NCBI GenBank assembly: GCA_022575985.1
Contig: JAKSXM010000246.1
Location: forward strand, 11,984,001 to 12,048,000
DNA: 64,000 bases
Direction: 5' to 3'
DNA from: Anagrus nilaparvatae
Lineage: Eukaryota > Arthropoda > Insecta > Hymenoptera > Mymaridae
Under the pieces are notes generated by a model. The model was not told where the DNA came from. It saw nothing but the letters and a program-made list of their open reading frames with translations, and searched no databases. Numbering within the stretch: position 1 is the first letter of the stretch; every line of letters begins with the position of its first letter. This document shows, in pieces, positions 39,601 to 46,182 of this stretch. Both the position numbers and the translations under genes were made by a program.

Positions 39601-42600
39601 GGGGGTTTCCTTTAAAAAAAAAAACAGCTGATCAAAGCACCGTATGTAAAGTTCTACAGCATCTTGAAGACAACAGCTTCTGGTGACTGCGAGCAAATAC
39701 AGGATCCCGAGGTATGGCTAATTACAAACAACAAAAAAGCCAAAAACAAATCCGCATAAATGAAAACAACAAATTTAAACAATTTTAATGAAATATTTTA
39801 AAACAGTAAACACTTTTCATTTTAGTTAATTGTTTTCATATCGCATAATTTAGGGTTTAAGCATGAAAAATCGGTTAAATTTTGCATGTCTTTTTAAAAA
39901 AGAAAATAAAAGAAAATTATTGAACCCATCAAGGTCACTACAATGGCAATTTAAAATATATATCAAATCATGTCATAATATTAGAAATCATTTATATACT
40001 TTTTTTTAGTATTAATTACGATAATTATTAAATGTTTAAGCAAATATGTCAAAACAATATAAGAATGTTTAAAAATAGAAATGAAAATTATTACGTAATG
40101 CACATACTTTATGTTCGATAACAAAAAAAAAAGAAAATGCACATAAGTCACTTAAAAAAAAAGCATGGCACTAATTTATCTGTGTTAGAAATTACATATT
40201 TTCAATACTAATTAAGTAATTGATCTTATATGTGTTAGTAATGTTAAAAGTATAGAATATCAATAACATACTATTATGGGCTCTCTCACCTTTTAATAAA
40301 GGGCATCGAATTTCACTTACAATGTCCCTGGATACTTTTAATACAATTTAATTTTACTTTTGTTTTTCTTCTAATTAAAAAAAATTATTGTTTTTTTATT
40401 ATCTTTTATAATTTATCAAGATTTTTTATGTAACTATCTTTGTATTATTTAACTTCGTTAAAACTATAATTTTTGTTGTTGTGTTTTTTTTTTTTTGTAA
40501 AGGAAGTTTTTAAAACGCATCTTTTTTTTTATTCCAGGCAAGGTTACTGTTTTTAAATAATTTTATTTCATTAGATAACACAAAAGGAATAGAGGATGTC
40601 TTTTTTTACTGATATTTCACAATCATTAATTTTTTTTAATGGGTTATTTAAAAAAAAAATTTGTCATTCCCGTTATACTTTCTTAAGAAACATTTTTTTG
40701 ACGTCATATTTTAAAGTTTGAATTTCCAAAAAAAAAAATAAAAAACAAAATACCAATGAAAAAAACACGTGCTGCGCAAGTTTACATGCGCAAATTAGCT
40801 AACATTTTTTTATGTTTCTATTGTTCTTTTTATGTAGGTATTCTCTCAAAAGAATAGAAATTTGTTACATAAAAAAAAGTTTTTATTGAAAAAAAAATAA
40901 AATAAAAAATTGGCACGTGCATATAAAAAAGAAAGAATCTTATATATTATTTATTTAAGAAATATAAACAGCGCATATTAAAAAGGAGCCGGTTAGCGCT
41001 TGTGCTTTTTATATAATAAAAATTGGCTATATAATACTTTTATGTATCAGAAAGCCGGCGATCAATGAACAGAGTGTAACTAGTGTGTACTCTTTATGTG
41101 TCACAATTATATACTTTAAACAGAGCAAAACAACAATTTTATTTTTTTTTTTTGTTAAAAAAAGTCTAATTTTTTTAAAAATTCAATTATACAATTAAAA
41201 ATACAATAATTGTAATTATTAATGATTTTTTAAAAGTGTAATTATGTAGTTCAACGGTTTGAAACGATGACGTTCTAGAAAATTACTTGCATATCAGCTA
41301 TACTACCTTATATCGAACAAAATATTGTACTTTGAACTTTTAGTTGTATACGTGAACTAAATATTTTAATTCAATTTATTAAAAAAAAAGTGACTATAAG
41401 TAAAGAAAACTAGAGTGTAATAATTGCTATAAGTTAAAAAAATTGATTTTACTGTTAATAATACAACAAAATGCCAAAATCAAAAATGCCTAATCCGATA
41501 ACAAAAATATCAAAATTTTTAAAACAAAAAACAAAGGTAATTTTTTTTTATTATTGTATATTATCTGATTAATTAAATATTTTGTAATTGAATAAATAAT
41601 TAAATTGATTAACAAATATTTAATTAAGAAAGTTTTTAAAAACATAAGCGATGATGAATTTTTATTTAAATTTATCTATTTTTGGCTTTTATCGAATGAT
41701 AAATATTTTAATTTTGTTTTGTTTTTTTGAATATTTATTGTTATGTAACTTGTTTTTTTTTTAAAGGTTTATTAATAATCGTTTAAAAATGCAAAAATTT
41801 TTTTTATAATATTTGGAAAATTTATTTATCTCATAAATTGTAAAATTTTATTTTAGTTTTTTTTTTGTTTATATTGAATATGAATTATTGTAAAATTTAG
41901 ACATGACACGTATTTGTTAATTATTAATATAAAAAAAAGGAGATAATTTTTTATTAATTATCAAACTGTTAAGTTTATTTTATTAAAATTAACATGCTTT
42001 ACTTTTTTATTAAAAGATGTTCTAGAACAGGTAGAATTAAGCACTAAGGGGTTTTTAAGGGTAAATTTTTTCAAGTGAAAATTATTTGCATTTTCAAAAG
42101 GTCGTTACTACCTTTTATTATCAAATGATTAAATTTATTTCTGATACTTAATTTTGCTTTTAAAGGTTTGGTTATTAATTTAAAAGATCATTTTCGTTTC
42201 GCAAAATTAAAAAATATTTTATATAAGTTCTTTTCTAATAGCAGACATTGCCAAAAATAACTCTTTGAATACGTTTCTGATAAATATGCCTTCAAATGAT
42301 TCAATATGAAAAACTTTTTTTTCACTCGAATAATATATGAACATGAAACCAAAATGCCCCTGATCGTAGTTTACCATTTAAGTACGCTCCATTGGTCATT
42401 ATTTCTGTTTTAATATTAAATAAAAATATGTTTTTATACACAATTCTCAGCAATTAAATTATGAAAAGATTTGGTTACTGTGAGAAGATTTTTTATTTTT
42501 GCCGCAAGCTAAATTTTGGCTTTAAGTAATTTATTCCAAAAACTTTAATTCGAAAATCAACATAAAAATCGTAAATAAGAAATCAATAAAAATCATAAAA

Positions 42601-45600
42601 TTTCAATCACGCTAATACAAGAGTATAGATCAATAATTAATATCGAATTAATATTTAATCGACATTTAATTAAACTTATAATTGATATGGCACCAAACAA
42701 AGGATAAATTTTTCATTAATGCTACTATCAATTACACATTAAAAAAATAATATTTAAGGAAAAAAAAAAAGATTGAAAAATTAATAAAAAATGCACATTT
42801 ATAATATAAAAAATAATTAAATTTTTAATAAAAGAATTTTAGTGAAGTCAATGAATAAATTAAAATAAAATTAAATCTACGCAACGTTACAGCTTCAGAA
42901 TCTGTTTAATAAAAAAGCGAAGGAGGTGGTAAATTTAAATAAAATTTTATTTTAAAATAAAAATTTATTGGCTTTCAGTACTGTTTATAAGTTCCTAACA
43001 ATAGCGTTTAAAAAATCAATAGAAAATCACGTTTCTTATTGTTTATTACACGAAAGATATTCTTTGAGACGAATTTTTATCTCGGATTAAAAAATGGATA
43101 ATTATCAATTTTCAACTTTAAATTACGTTTTTCAACATTCGTCGAGAATGCTCACGGTATTTTTTGATTTTTATTACACAAAAAATTTTTTTTTTGGTTG
43201 ATAGGTGCAATTTTTTTTAATTGATTTATTGCATTTTTATTATTAGCTATCAATTTTTTTAACAATGACTTTTTTATCACTGTGTGCGAATGGGAACAAT
43301 AGACGATTGAATATTTAAAAATACTCTTTTAAAAAAGAAAAAAAATATTTTCTGATATTTTAAATATTATTATAAATATGACCTAGAAACCTTCTTGCTC
43401 CTAAATTAAATTAAATAAATAATACTTTTTTTAAAAATAATTTTAGTTCAACGACCAAAAAAATGTAAACAAAACGCCGATAACATCATAAATTTAAAAA
43501 ATAAAAAAAAATATTTAAATTACTTACATAAACCGATTAAAAAAATAGAAAACATGAAAAATGACACGTAGTACTTTAACTTTTTTCATCAATTATTTTA
43601 GATCAATCAATTTCATATTAATAATAATAAAAAAAATTTTTTCCAGTAAAATTGAGGAAATTATTAGTTAGTTTTTTTTTTAAATACATCAAGGCAAAAA
43701 ATGTTATAATTTAATTAGTTTTTTTTTTAATAAATATATGTGTGTATTTAATAATGAGTGTGTTAGTGTGTGTTTCATAAAGAGAAAAACCTTATAAATG
43801 TAATAATAATTGTAATATCCTATAAATCATTTAAATGAAACACTTGTTTTTTTTCTAATTAAAATTTAACTACAAATATTGTAATTTATGTATATTGATG
43901 GTTTATTTCAATTTGGAACTTTTGTATTTTGTAAATTATGGTTTTGAATATTAATGGGTACATTTAAATATACCCACTTTAATTCCCACGCGAATTCTTT
44001 ATTTTATTTTTTCTTTTATGTTATAGTTTGCTCAGTTTTACGTAAATAAACACAGTCTTCCATGTTAATTAATTTTTGACTTGATACGTTATTGAAATAG
44101 ACCATCGATACGTATGAGCTGATCTAAGTAATTTTACCAGTGTGTGAGTTTAAAAATTTAAAACCGTTATATTTTGAAGCAAATTTTTTTTCTTCATATT
44201 GGCCAAAATTTGAGTTTGCTGTCATTAAATTACCAATTTTAGACTAAAAATAAAATAATTTTTTGGAAGTGATTTTGAAAGTTTTTCAAAAAATCATTAT
44301 TATTGCAAAGTCTCGTCAAGGTAACCAATATTTATGGACTCCTAATCTACGTTGAAATTTTTTAATAATCTAAAAATCAAAAAGCGCAATTTTCGAGTTT
44401 AAAAATTTTGCTTAGGTAAAATCACCTGGATCAGCCCATATATATTCACAATTAAATAATTCTATAAAAAATCATCATGTCTTTAAACATAAAAAAAAAC
44501 CCCAAAATTTTAGTTTTTCACACAAAATAAAAAATGAAACAAAAATTAGAATAGTAATTAAGAGATACAATGCACTTTATAATTAAAATTTACATTATCT
44601 ATGTTTTGTTTTCTTCTCTCTTTTAATGACGATATATTTACCAATATGTATGTTAACTGATTAAAAATTAAAATCTCATTTAATGAGATGTGCATAAATT
44701 TTTGAATAAAAACATAGACAATGTAATAATTATTGACGTAGATGTTAATATATTTAATTATTTTGATAATTTAATATATAATTTATTATAACAACGTTAT
44801 AACGTGTCAAAAAACTGTCAATCATTTAAAATTAATTACTTATATTATAATATACTTTACTTTTATTACGTATACGAACGGTTCTTTGAGATTTTGAAAA
44901 AAATTATTGAGTTGAGTTATTTAGTTTAAATTTTTTTCTTACCAAATTTTAAGTTTTATGGTTGAAAATATATTAAATTATCAAAACAAAAAAAATTTTA
45001 CTAAACATTTTTAATGAATAAAAAAAAATTTTTTTATTTTAGGTATTGTCTATGAGTGAAGAATTAAGAAGAGCCCTATATGCAAATAGTGCAATATCAT
45101 TAGATACAGAAATAATAATACCAGATTTAATTGGTACCACAGAAATCTTAAAAGATGAACACAGAGAACAATTATCACGACATTTACCAGCTCGAGCAGA
45201 AGGTTATCATTGGACATTAGTATTTAGTACGAGTCAACATGGTTTTAGTCTTAATACGTTATACAGAAAAATGTCAAAAGTTGAAAGTCCTATATTACTT
45301 GTTATTCAAGATACCCAAGGGCATGTATTTGGAGCACTTACTTCGTGTTCGTTTAAAGTTAGCGAATATTTTTATGGCACAGGTGAATCATTATTATTTA
45401 GGTTTTTAGAAGAAAATAAAATACAAGCTTACAATTGGACTGGAGAAAATGTTTATTTCATTAAAGGAAATAACGAAAGCCTTGCTATTGGAGGTGGAGA
45501 GTAAGTATTGCAATTATTTATTTAAGTACAAGCAAATGCTAATTAAACATTTCATATTTTCAGTGGCAAATTTGGTCTCTGGCTTGACAGCGACTTATAC

Positions 45601-45699
45601 AAAGGGACGACACAAGCTTGCAGTACATATGGTAATGAGCCATTAGCGCCTCAAGGTGACTTTTACGTAAAAACATTGGAATGTTGGGCCTTCATATAA
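219..45699 (+). CDS. OXR1: OXR1/mustard oxidation-resistance protein, long isoform (17 coding exons)
   Basis: TLDc-domain protein of the OXR1/mtd family, which protects cells against oxidative damage. Coding exons by GT..AG sites and phase: 219-625, 15276-15344, 15541-15647, 24122-24210, 32737-32950, 34055-34197, 34268-34669, 34751-34948, 35013-35369, 35450-35604, 36024-36185, 36719-36885, 37913-38075, 39029-39242, 39628-39711, 45043-45500, 45564-45699. These sum to 3,525 nt, or 1,174 residues, with every junction in frame. Domain order: basic Ser/Arg-rich N-terminus, LysM (about 222-270), GRAM-like region (about 344-400), long acidic low-complexity linker, conserved central block, and C-terminal TLDc (about 1010-1174, ending KTLECWAFI). 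It is longer than the human long form and similar in plan to the large fly mtd isoforms. The start at 219 opens the exon-1 frame, with AAAA before the ATG. Family assignment is firm; the exact isoform set is inferred. Confidence 0.93.
2691..4479. mobile_element. TTAA-flanked fold-back element (piggyBac-type MITE), 1,789 bp
   Basis: Both ends are flanked by TTAA (2687-2690 and 4480-4483). The termini are CCCATTAACGCC and its complement GGCGTTAATGGG; CCC..GGG ends with a TTAA target are the hallmark of piggyBac-superfamily insertions. The element is one almost perfect hairpin about position 3585. Each arm carries three direct modules of about 300 bp. Module cores (GCTGCTCTTTCCGAATCTGA and variants, followed by a CCCCTCGGGGG box and AACCCC) start near 2788, 3102 and 3404, and occur inverted near 3731, 4045 and 4357. 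There is no coding capacity, so it must have depended on a transposase made elsewhere. It sits in OXR1 intron 1 and would be transcribed as a long hairpin. Confidence 0.85.
5250..5613. repeat. imperfect inverted repeat, about 360 bp
   Basis: The left arm (5250-5340; AATATCCTTAAATACACC, then TTAATTGGTTTGTAAA) pairs with the right arm (5524-5613; GGTGTATTCAAGGATATCC, preceded by TTTACAAACCAATTAA). The spacing and divergence suggest an old MITE. There is no clear target duplication and no ORF. Confidence 0.55.
6175..6191. repeat. orphan piggyBac-type terminus CGGCGTTAATGGGTTAA
   Basis: The last 15 bases (GCGTTAATGGGTTAA) match the right end plus TTAA of the 2691-4479 element. The sequence just upstream (CTATCAGATTCTGGAGTCAG) is not the same module. 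No matching left end was found between 4484 and 6175. It is either a relic of a second element of this superfamily, or an alternative right end that could pair with the left end at 2691. Confidence 0.5.
8670..9430. repeat. diverged short-period repeat cluster
   Basis: The phrase TCCCTAGAAATCTAGTAAAAATACGC (broken here into variants: GTCCCTAGAATCTAGTAAG, AATCTAGCGAAATC) and the box AAAGGGGCGAT recur every 130-150 bp. CTACTCGAGCAGA / CTACTCAAGCAGAATTTTAAT lies between copies. Five or so copies are recognisable, all diverged. A relative in inverted order is at 11210-11445 (AAATCTAGTGAAAAAAAATA followed by TCGCCCCTTAA). Probably remnants of one transposon family. Confidence 0.5.
11210..11445. repeat. 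related copy of the 8.7-9.4 kb repeat
   Basis: Contains GGAAATCTAGTG, GAGCAGATTTTTAACAAAT and, at the right edge, CCATAAAATCGCCCCTTAA. The last is the reverse complement of the AAGGGGCGAT box seen at 8760-9000. An ORF here (11204-11419) is only a translation of this repeat and has no protein character. Confidence 0.4.
12783..13295. mobile_element. fold-back MITE, about 513 bp
   Basis: A full-length imperfect inverted repeat. Left: CAGCAATCTTAAATGC, GATCATGCTAATTTTTGGTC, CTAAAAACGATTTTGAAAG. The right arm matches in reverse (13083-13295): CTTCAAAATCGTTTTTAG, ACCAAAAATACGCATGATC, GCATTTAACATTGCTG. The centre is near 13040 (AGTATACCTC..GAGGTATACC). No ORF and no clear target duplication. It sits in OXR1 intron 1. 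Confidence 0.65.
15276..15344 (+). CDS. OXR1: OXR1 exon 2
   Basis: A 69-nt exon between a TTTATAG acceptor and a CTCAG|GTTTGA donor, entering and leaving in phase 2. It encodes SRRMSQDVTYSRSTENLS and a few more residues, a Ser/Arg-rich stretch in the style of phosphorylation-prone N-termini. It splices 196 nt downstream to exon 3, and the junction codon gives Arg (FLR-SKSRSVD). Confidence 0.8.
15541..15647 (+). CDS. OXR1: OXR1 exon 3
   Basis: A 107-nt exon after the acceptor TTTTTTATAG, ending with AAAG|GTAAAT in phase 1. It encodes a charged helical stretch (FDLEALRSKVDERFESIDKL). Phase 1 matches exon 4 at 24122, and also matches the end of the alternative first exon at 23761-23983. Exon 4 is therefore the first exon shared by the two N-terminal forms. 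Confidence 0.82.
16255..16945. repeat. inverted-repeat cluster (two adjacent hairpins)
   Basis: The outer repeat pairs 16285-16400 with 16660-16790: CCCATAAAGCTTG against CAAGCTTTATGGGC, CAACTTAAGTTTTTTGG against CGAAAATACTTAAGTTG, and GCTACAGCCCA against TGGGCTACAGC. Immediately downstream a second hairpin pairs 16800-16830 (GAACCTTTGTGTATAACTTC) with 16908-16940 (GAAGTTAAACACAAAGGTTT). It encloses the tight stem GCCAGTTTAGTATAAAC..GTATAAACTGGC. No coding content; the ORF on the minus strand at 16630-16824 only reads the right arm. Confidence 0.55.
17349..17703. repeat. left terminal inverted repeat with internal 126-bp palindrome
   Basis: Bases 17407-17532 form a near-perfect palindrome (GAGTCTCGAGCGCGG..CCGCGCTCGAGACTC) centred between 17469 and 17470. 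Outside it lie two copies of TATAGACGAAT and further TTATAGCCTATAA-type motifs. This part is about half G+C, in sharp contrast to the surrounding AT-rich intron. The inner portion (after 17533) is AT-rich and carries an extra segment of about 60 bp that is absent from the right repeat. Confidence 0.85.
17751..18757 (-). pseudogene. KRBA2/Ginger-type integrase, internally deleted and frameshifted
   Basis: The N-terminal part (18757 down to 18149, 202 codons) has an HHCC zinc-binding module (H114, H119, C147, C150; CETCERK) and the first integrase Asp (D178 in QVDLVDF). It then runs into a stop just after YQDH. Downstream in another frame comes EFVAHIIVEV, LWPNCKIIHGRPRHPESQGS and VERANQD, which holds the catalytic Glu. 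A 75-nt intron follows (GTAACT at 17966 to TTTTTTCAG before 17891), then WQHNTSLHRIINRTPYQA to a stop at 17751. The expected segment of roughly 40 residues with the second catalytic Asp (SDNG-type motif) is missing. The junction near 18150-18162 therefore looks like an internal deletion that also shifted frame. It is related to host-annotated KRAB-A domain-containing protein 2-like integrases. The protein cannot be active. Confidence 0.8.
19032..19325. repeat. right terminal inverted repeat with internal 126-bp palindrome
   Basis: Reverse complement of the left terminal repeat. Its own palindrome spans 19142-19267. The two repeats are almost identical in the GC-rich outer 185 bp. This suggests a fairly recent insertion, or a strong constraint or conversion on the ends. 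Confidence 0.85.
20665..20836. repeat. small hairpin element nested near the left end
   Basis: TAGTTAAAAACCTTCTCTTA at the left pairs with TAAGAGAAGATTTTTAACTA at the right. The pairing continues through an AATTATTATTTTTTTCAAA stretch, with arms of about 60 bp. It lies directly between the outer terminal repeat and the next inverted repeat, as if inserted later. Confidence 0.7.
20838..21724. repeat. inner inverted repeat TACCCGATC..GATCGGGTA
   Basis: Arms of about 150 bp. TACCCGATC, GGCGTTAGCGAG, CCTTTATAGTTTA and AACGTGGCGCG on the left match in reverse AACTATAAAGGCACTCGCTTA, CGCGCCACGTT and GATCGGGTA on the right. The arms are GC-richer than the AT-rich centre (21000-21550), which contains no ORF. 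Confidence 0.65.
23761..23983 (+). CDS. OXR1: OXR1 alternative first exon
   Basis: ATG at 23761 opens 74 codons rich in acidic, Asn and Cys residues (MFGYKKIDNFEYYEEELNN, later CCDNN and FCEDSCWAEFEY). A GTAAAT donor at 23984 leaves phase 1, exactly what exon 4 at 24122 needs, and the intron would be only 138 nt. This would replace the N-terminus encoded by exons 1-3 while keeping LysM, GRAM-like and TLDc parts. It has no signal peptide. Proximity and phase make it a good second promoter/first exon; there is no transcript evidence here. Confidence 0.72.
24122..24210 (+). CDS. OXR1: OXR1 exon 4, start of the LysM domain
   Basis: An 89-nt exon, acceptor CTTCAG and donor GTAAGT, phase 1 in and phase 0 out. 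It encodes SDTESKDGTGSQEKKQGR and then INTIAYT. The last residues begin the LysM fold, which continues in exon 5 as VGDRDTLTSVAARF. It is the first exon common to both candidate long N-termini. Confidence 0.88.
24782..25420. mobile_element. short-TIR MITE, about 640 bp
   Basis: The left end ATACAGGGTGTCTGAATATA pairs imperfectly with the right end TTTAAGTCACCTTGTAT. An outward TACAGGGTG-type terminus is common among insect DNA-transposon MITEs. The interior has no ORF. The call rests on the two ends only. Confidence 0.45.
25990..26240. repeat. two diverged direct copies in intron 4
   Basis: AACTTTGATCCCATTTTGGACTTTTAATAAATGG (only the pattern matters: ACTTTG.CCC..TT...ACTTTTAAT) near 26000 recurs as ACTTTGGCCCC..AAACTTTTAATCGGG near 26170. 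Each is followed by an AAA.GGA.C.TTTTCC box. Probably part of an old transposon; boundaries are unclear. Confidence 0.3.
30145..30840. mobile_element. fold-back MITE, about 700 bp
   Basis: The left arm (GTGGACGTAAGTCCTGGGTG, TGGGTGGT, AAACTGAATCCGGGATCC) matches in reverse the right arm (GGCCCCGGATTCGGTTTT, ACCACCCAC, CACTCAGGACTTACGTCTAC). A second inner pair is TGGCCTGCCAAACCGGAATT near 30342 against AATTCGGGTTTGGCAGG near 30620. No ORF of substance. Confidence 0.6.
32737..32950 (+). CDS. OXR1: OXR1 exon 5, LysM domain
   Basis: Encodes VGDRDTLTSVAARFDTTPSE, then LRILNRLN and IYPGQQLWVPP. This is the classic LysM pattern (D-T-L..A..F..T...L..LN.....PGQ.L.VP), which starts in exon 4 with AYT. 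In OXR1 proteins this domain is intracellular. It is followed by an acidic Asn/Asp-rich tail. Phase 0 in, phase 1 out (AAAG|GTAAAT). Confidence 0.93.
34055..34669 (+). CDS. OXR1: OXR1 exons 6-7, GRAM-like region
   Basis: Exons 34055-34197 and 34268-34669, with a 70-nt intron. Exon 6 ends KIHVRHITDGQ; exon 7 continues GVVSGVLLVTPNAVMFDPN, DPLVIEHGPESYGVIAP and a helix ending YFDIAHM. This arrangement (G.L.VTP...MFDP...DPLV....E.YG.I.PME) is the GRAM-like region found upstream of TLDc in OXR1/NCOA7 proteins. The exon-7 donor TCT|GTAATT is less typical. It is required, because the frame stops nine nt later and the next exon joins in phase 0. Confidence 0.88.
34751..36885 (+). CDS. OXR1: OXR1 exons 8-12, acidic Ser-rich linker
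   Basis: Five exons (34751-34948, 35013-35369, 35450-35604, 36024-36185, 36719-36885) joined in frame. They encode a disordered linker with acidic runs (EEQEKEDDHKDEDK), several Ser-rich phosphosite-like patches and the landmarks SRTLEERRRSMLDHHW, TDWVPPITIIP, SPINLVSDFSSGLFAKTP and YRSMVSVDDMPELFVSFD. The last two are recognisable blocks of insect OXR1. Phases chain as 0-0-2-2-1. Confidence 0.88.
37252..37287 (+). CDS. OXR1: candidate OXR1 microexon (36 nt)
   Basis: A pyrimidine-rich acceptor (TTTCTTTTTGGCCCTCTAG) and a GTAGGT donor bracket exactly 36 nt. Entered from exon 12 in phase 1 and left in phase 1 into exon 13 (37913), it adds 12 residues (reading IQAPNFPELEGL). It does not disturb the frame and has no stop. 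It could be an alternatively included microexon between the linker and the conserved central block. There is no transcript support, so it is a prediction. Confidence 0.5.
37913..39242 (+). CDS. OXR1: OXR1 exons 13-14, conserved central block
   Basis: Exons 37913-38075 and 39029-39242. They encode LIPRPARFCEDPPLYLRLR, a basic stretch, then PEYWFSIPRNR joined to VDDLYRFIHAWVPSLYGELD, followed by acidic residues and LTRESWE. This is the region between linker and TLDc that is conserved in OXR1. Phases: 1 in, 2 across, 0 out. The 953-nt intron between them holds AT-rich sequence only. Confidence 0.9.
39628..39711 (+). CDS. OXR1: OXR1 exon 15, likely cassette exon (84 nt)
   Basis: Encodes 28 residues (LIKAPYVKFYSILKTTASGD, then CEQIQDPE). 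It is phase 0 on both sides. Exon 14 (ending LTRESWE) could also splice straight to exon 16 (VLSMSEELRRALY) without loss of frame. The acceptor is preceded by a run of 12 A rather than pyrimidines, which suggests weak recognition and regulated inclusion. Confidence 0.75.
39712..45042 (+). other. OXR1 intron before the TLDc exons (5.3 kb)
   Basis: AT-rich intron containing the alternative first exon 41471-41536. Homopolymer A and T runs are frequent. No convincing inverted repeat, RNA gene or other ORF was seen. Confidence 0.6.
41471..41536 (+). CDS. OXR1: OXR1 alternative first exon, short TLDc-only isoform
   Basis: ATG at 41471 (context AACAAAATGC) opens a basic 22-codon stretch starting MPKSKMPNPITKISKF. 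It ends AAG|GTAATT in phase 0, matching exon 16 at 45043. The product would be about 219 residues, consisting mainly of TLDc, the size of the short OXR1 isoforms known from vertebrates and flies. The upstream 39712-41470 interval would carry its promoter; it is AT-rich with no element I can name. Confidence 0.7.
45043..45699 (+). CDS. OXR1: OXR1 exons 16-17, TLDc domain
   Basis: Exons 45043-45500 and 45564-45699, joined in phase 2. They encode VLSMSEELRRALY, then the TLDc domain: ILKDEHREQLSRHLPARAEG, YHWTLVFSTSQHGFSLNTLY, SPILLVIQDTQGHVFGAL, FYGTGESLLF, NWTGENVYFIKGNNESLAIG and, in exon 17, GKFGLWLDSDLYKGTTQ and KTLECWAFI before TAA. All hallmark blocks are present and the domain is full length. 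TLDc is sufficient for the protective activity of short OXR1 isoforms. All predicted isoforms share these exons. Confidence 0.96.
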
Positions 45700-46139
45700 T
45701 AAGATTCTGCCATTTTTATTGCTCGCAGCCTTAAAACATGACTTGAGCTTAAGTACCTCAAATTAAAAAAAAAAAAAACTTTTGCTTCTTGTACTACAAC
45801 AACTCTTATATTTAATTTTAATCATCGATCATTTAGAAAATATTTATTCTTATTAATCGGCTTTAAGTCGTATAATAAGAAAATATCATCGTTAGCTAAA
45901 AGCATTTTATTTATAAAATATTTTTAAATCGTTGAACCAAAAAGAAAGAAAATACTTGAATATATATGCATATATGTATATACTATATTTTTCGGTAATG
46001 TAATTTATCAAGAAAGAGATAGAAAAACCTTTTAGTGAAGGCATGAGTGTGATTTATATATATATATATTCGAATCATTTTTATTATTAGCTAAGTTTAT
46101 TTATTTACTCAAATTAATCATTTATATAGACTTTAATTA

Positions 46140-46142
<3 letters not shown>

Positions 46143-46180
<38 letters not shown>

Positions 46181-46182
46181 TT
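46143..46182. repeat. (ATT)n microsatellite
   Basis: Uninterrupted trinucleotide ATT repeat of about 13 units in the probable OXR1 3'UTR. Likely to vary in length between individuals. Confidence 0.9.
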
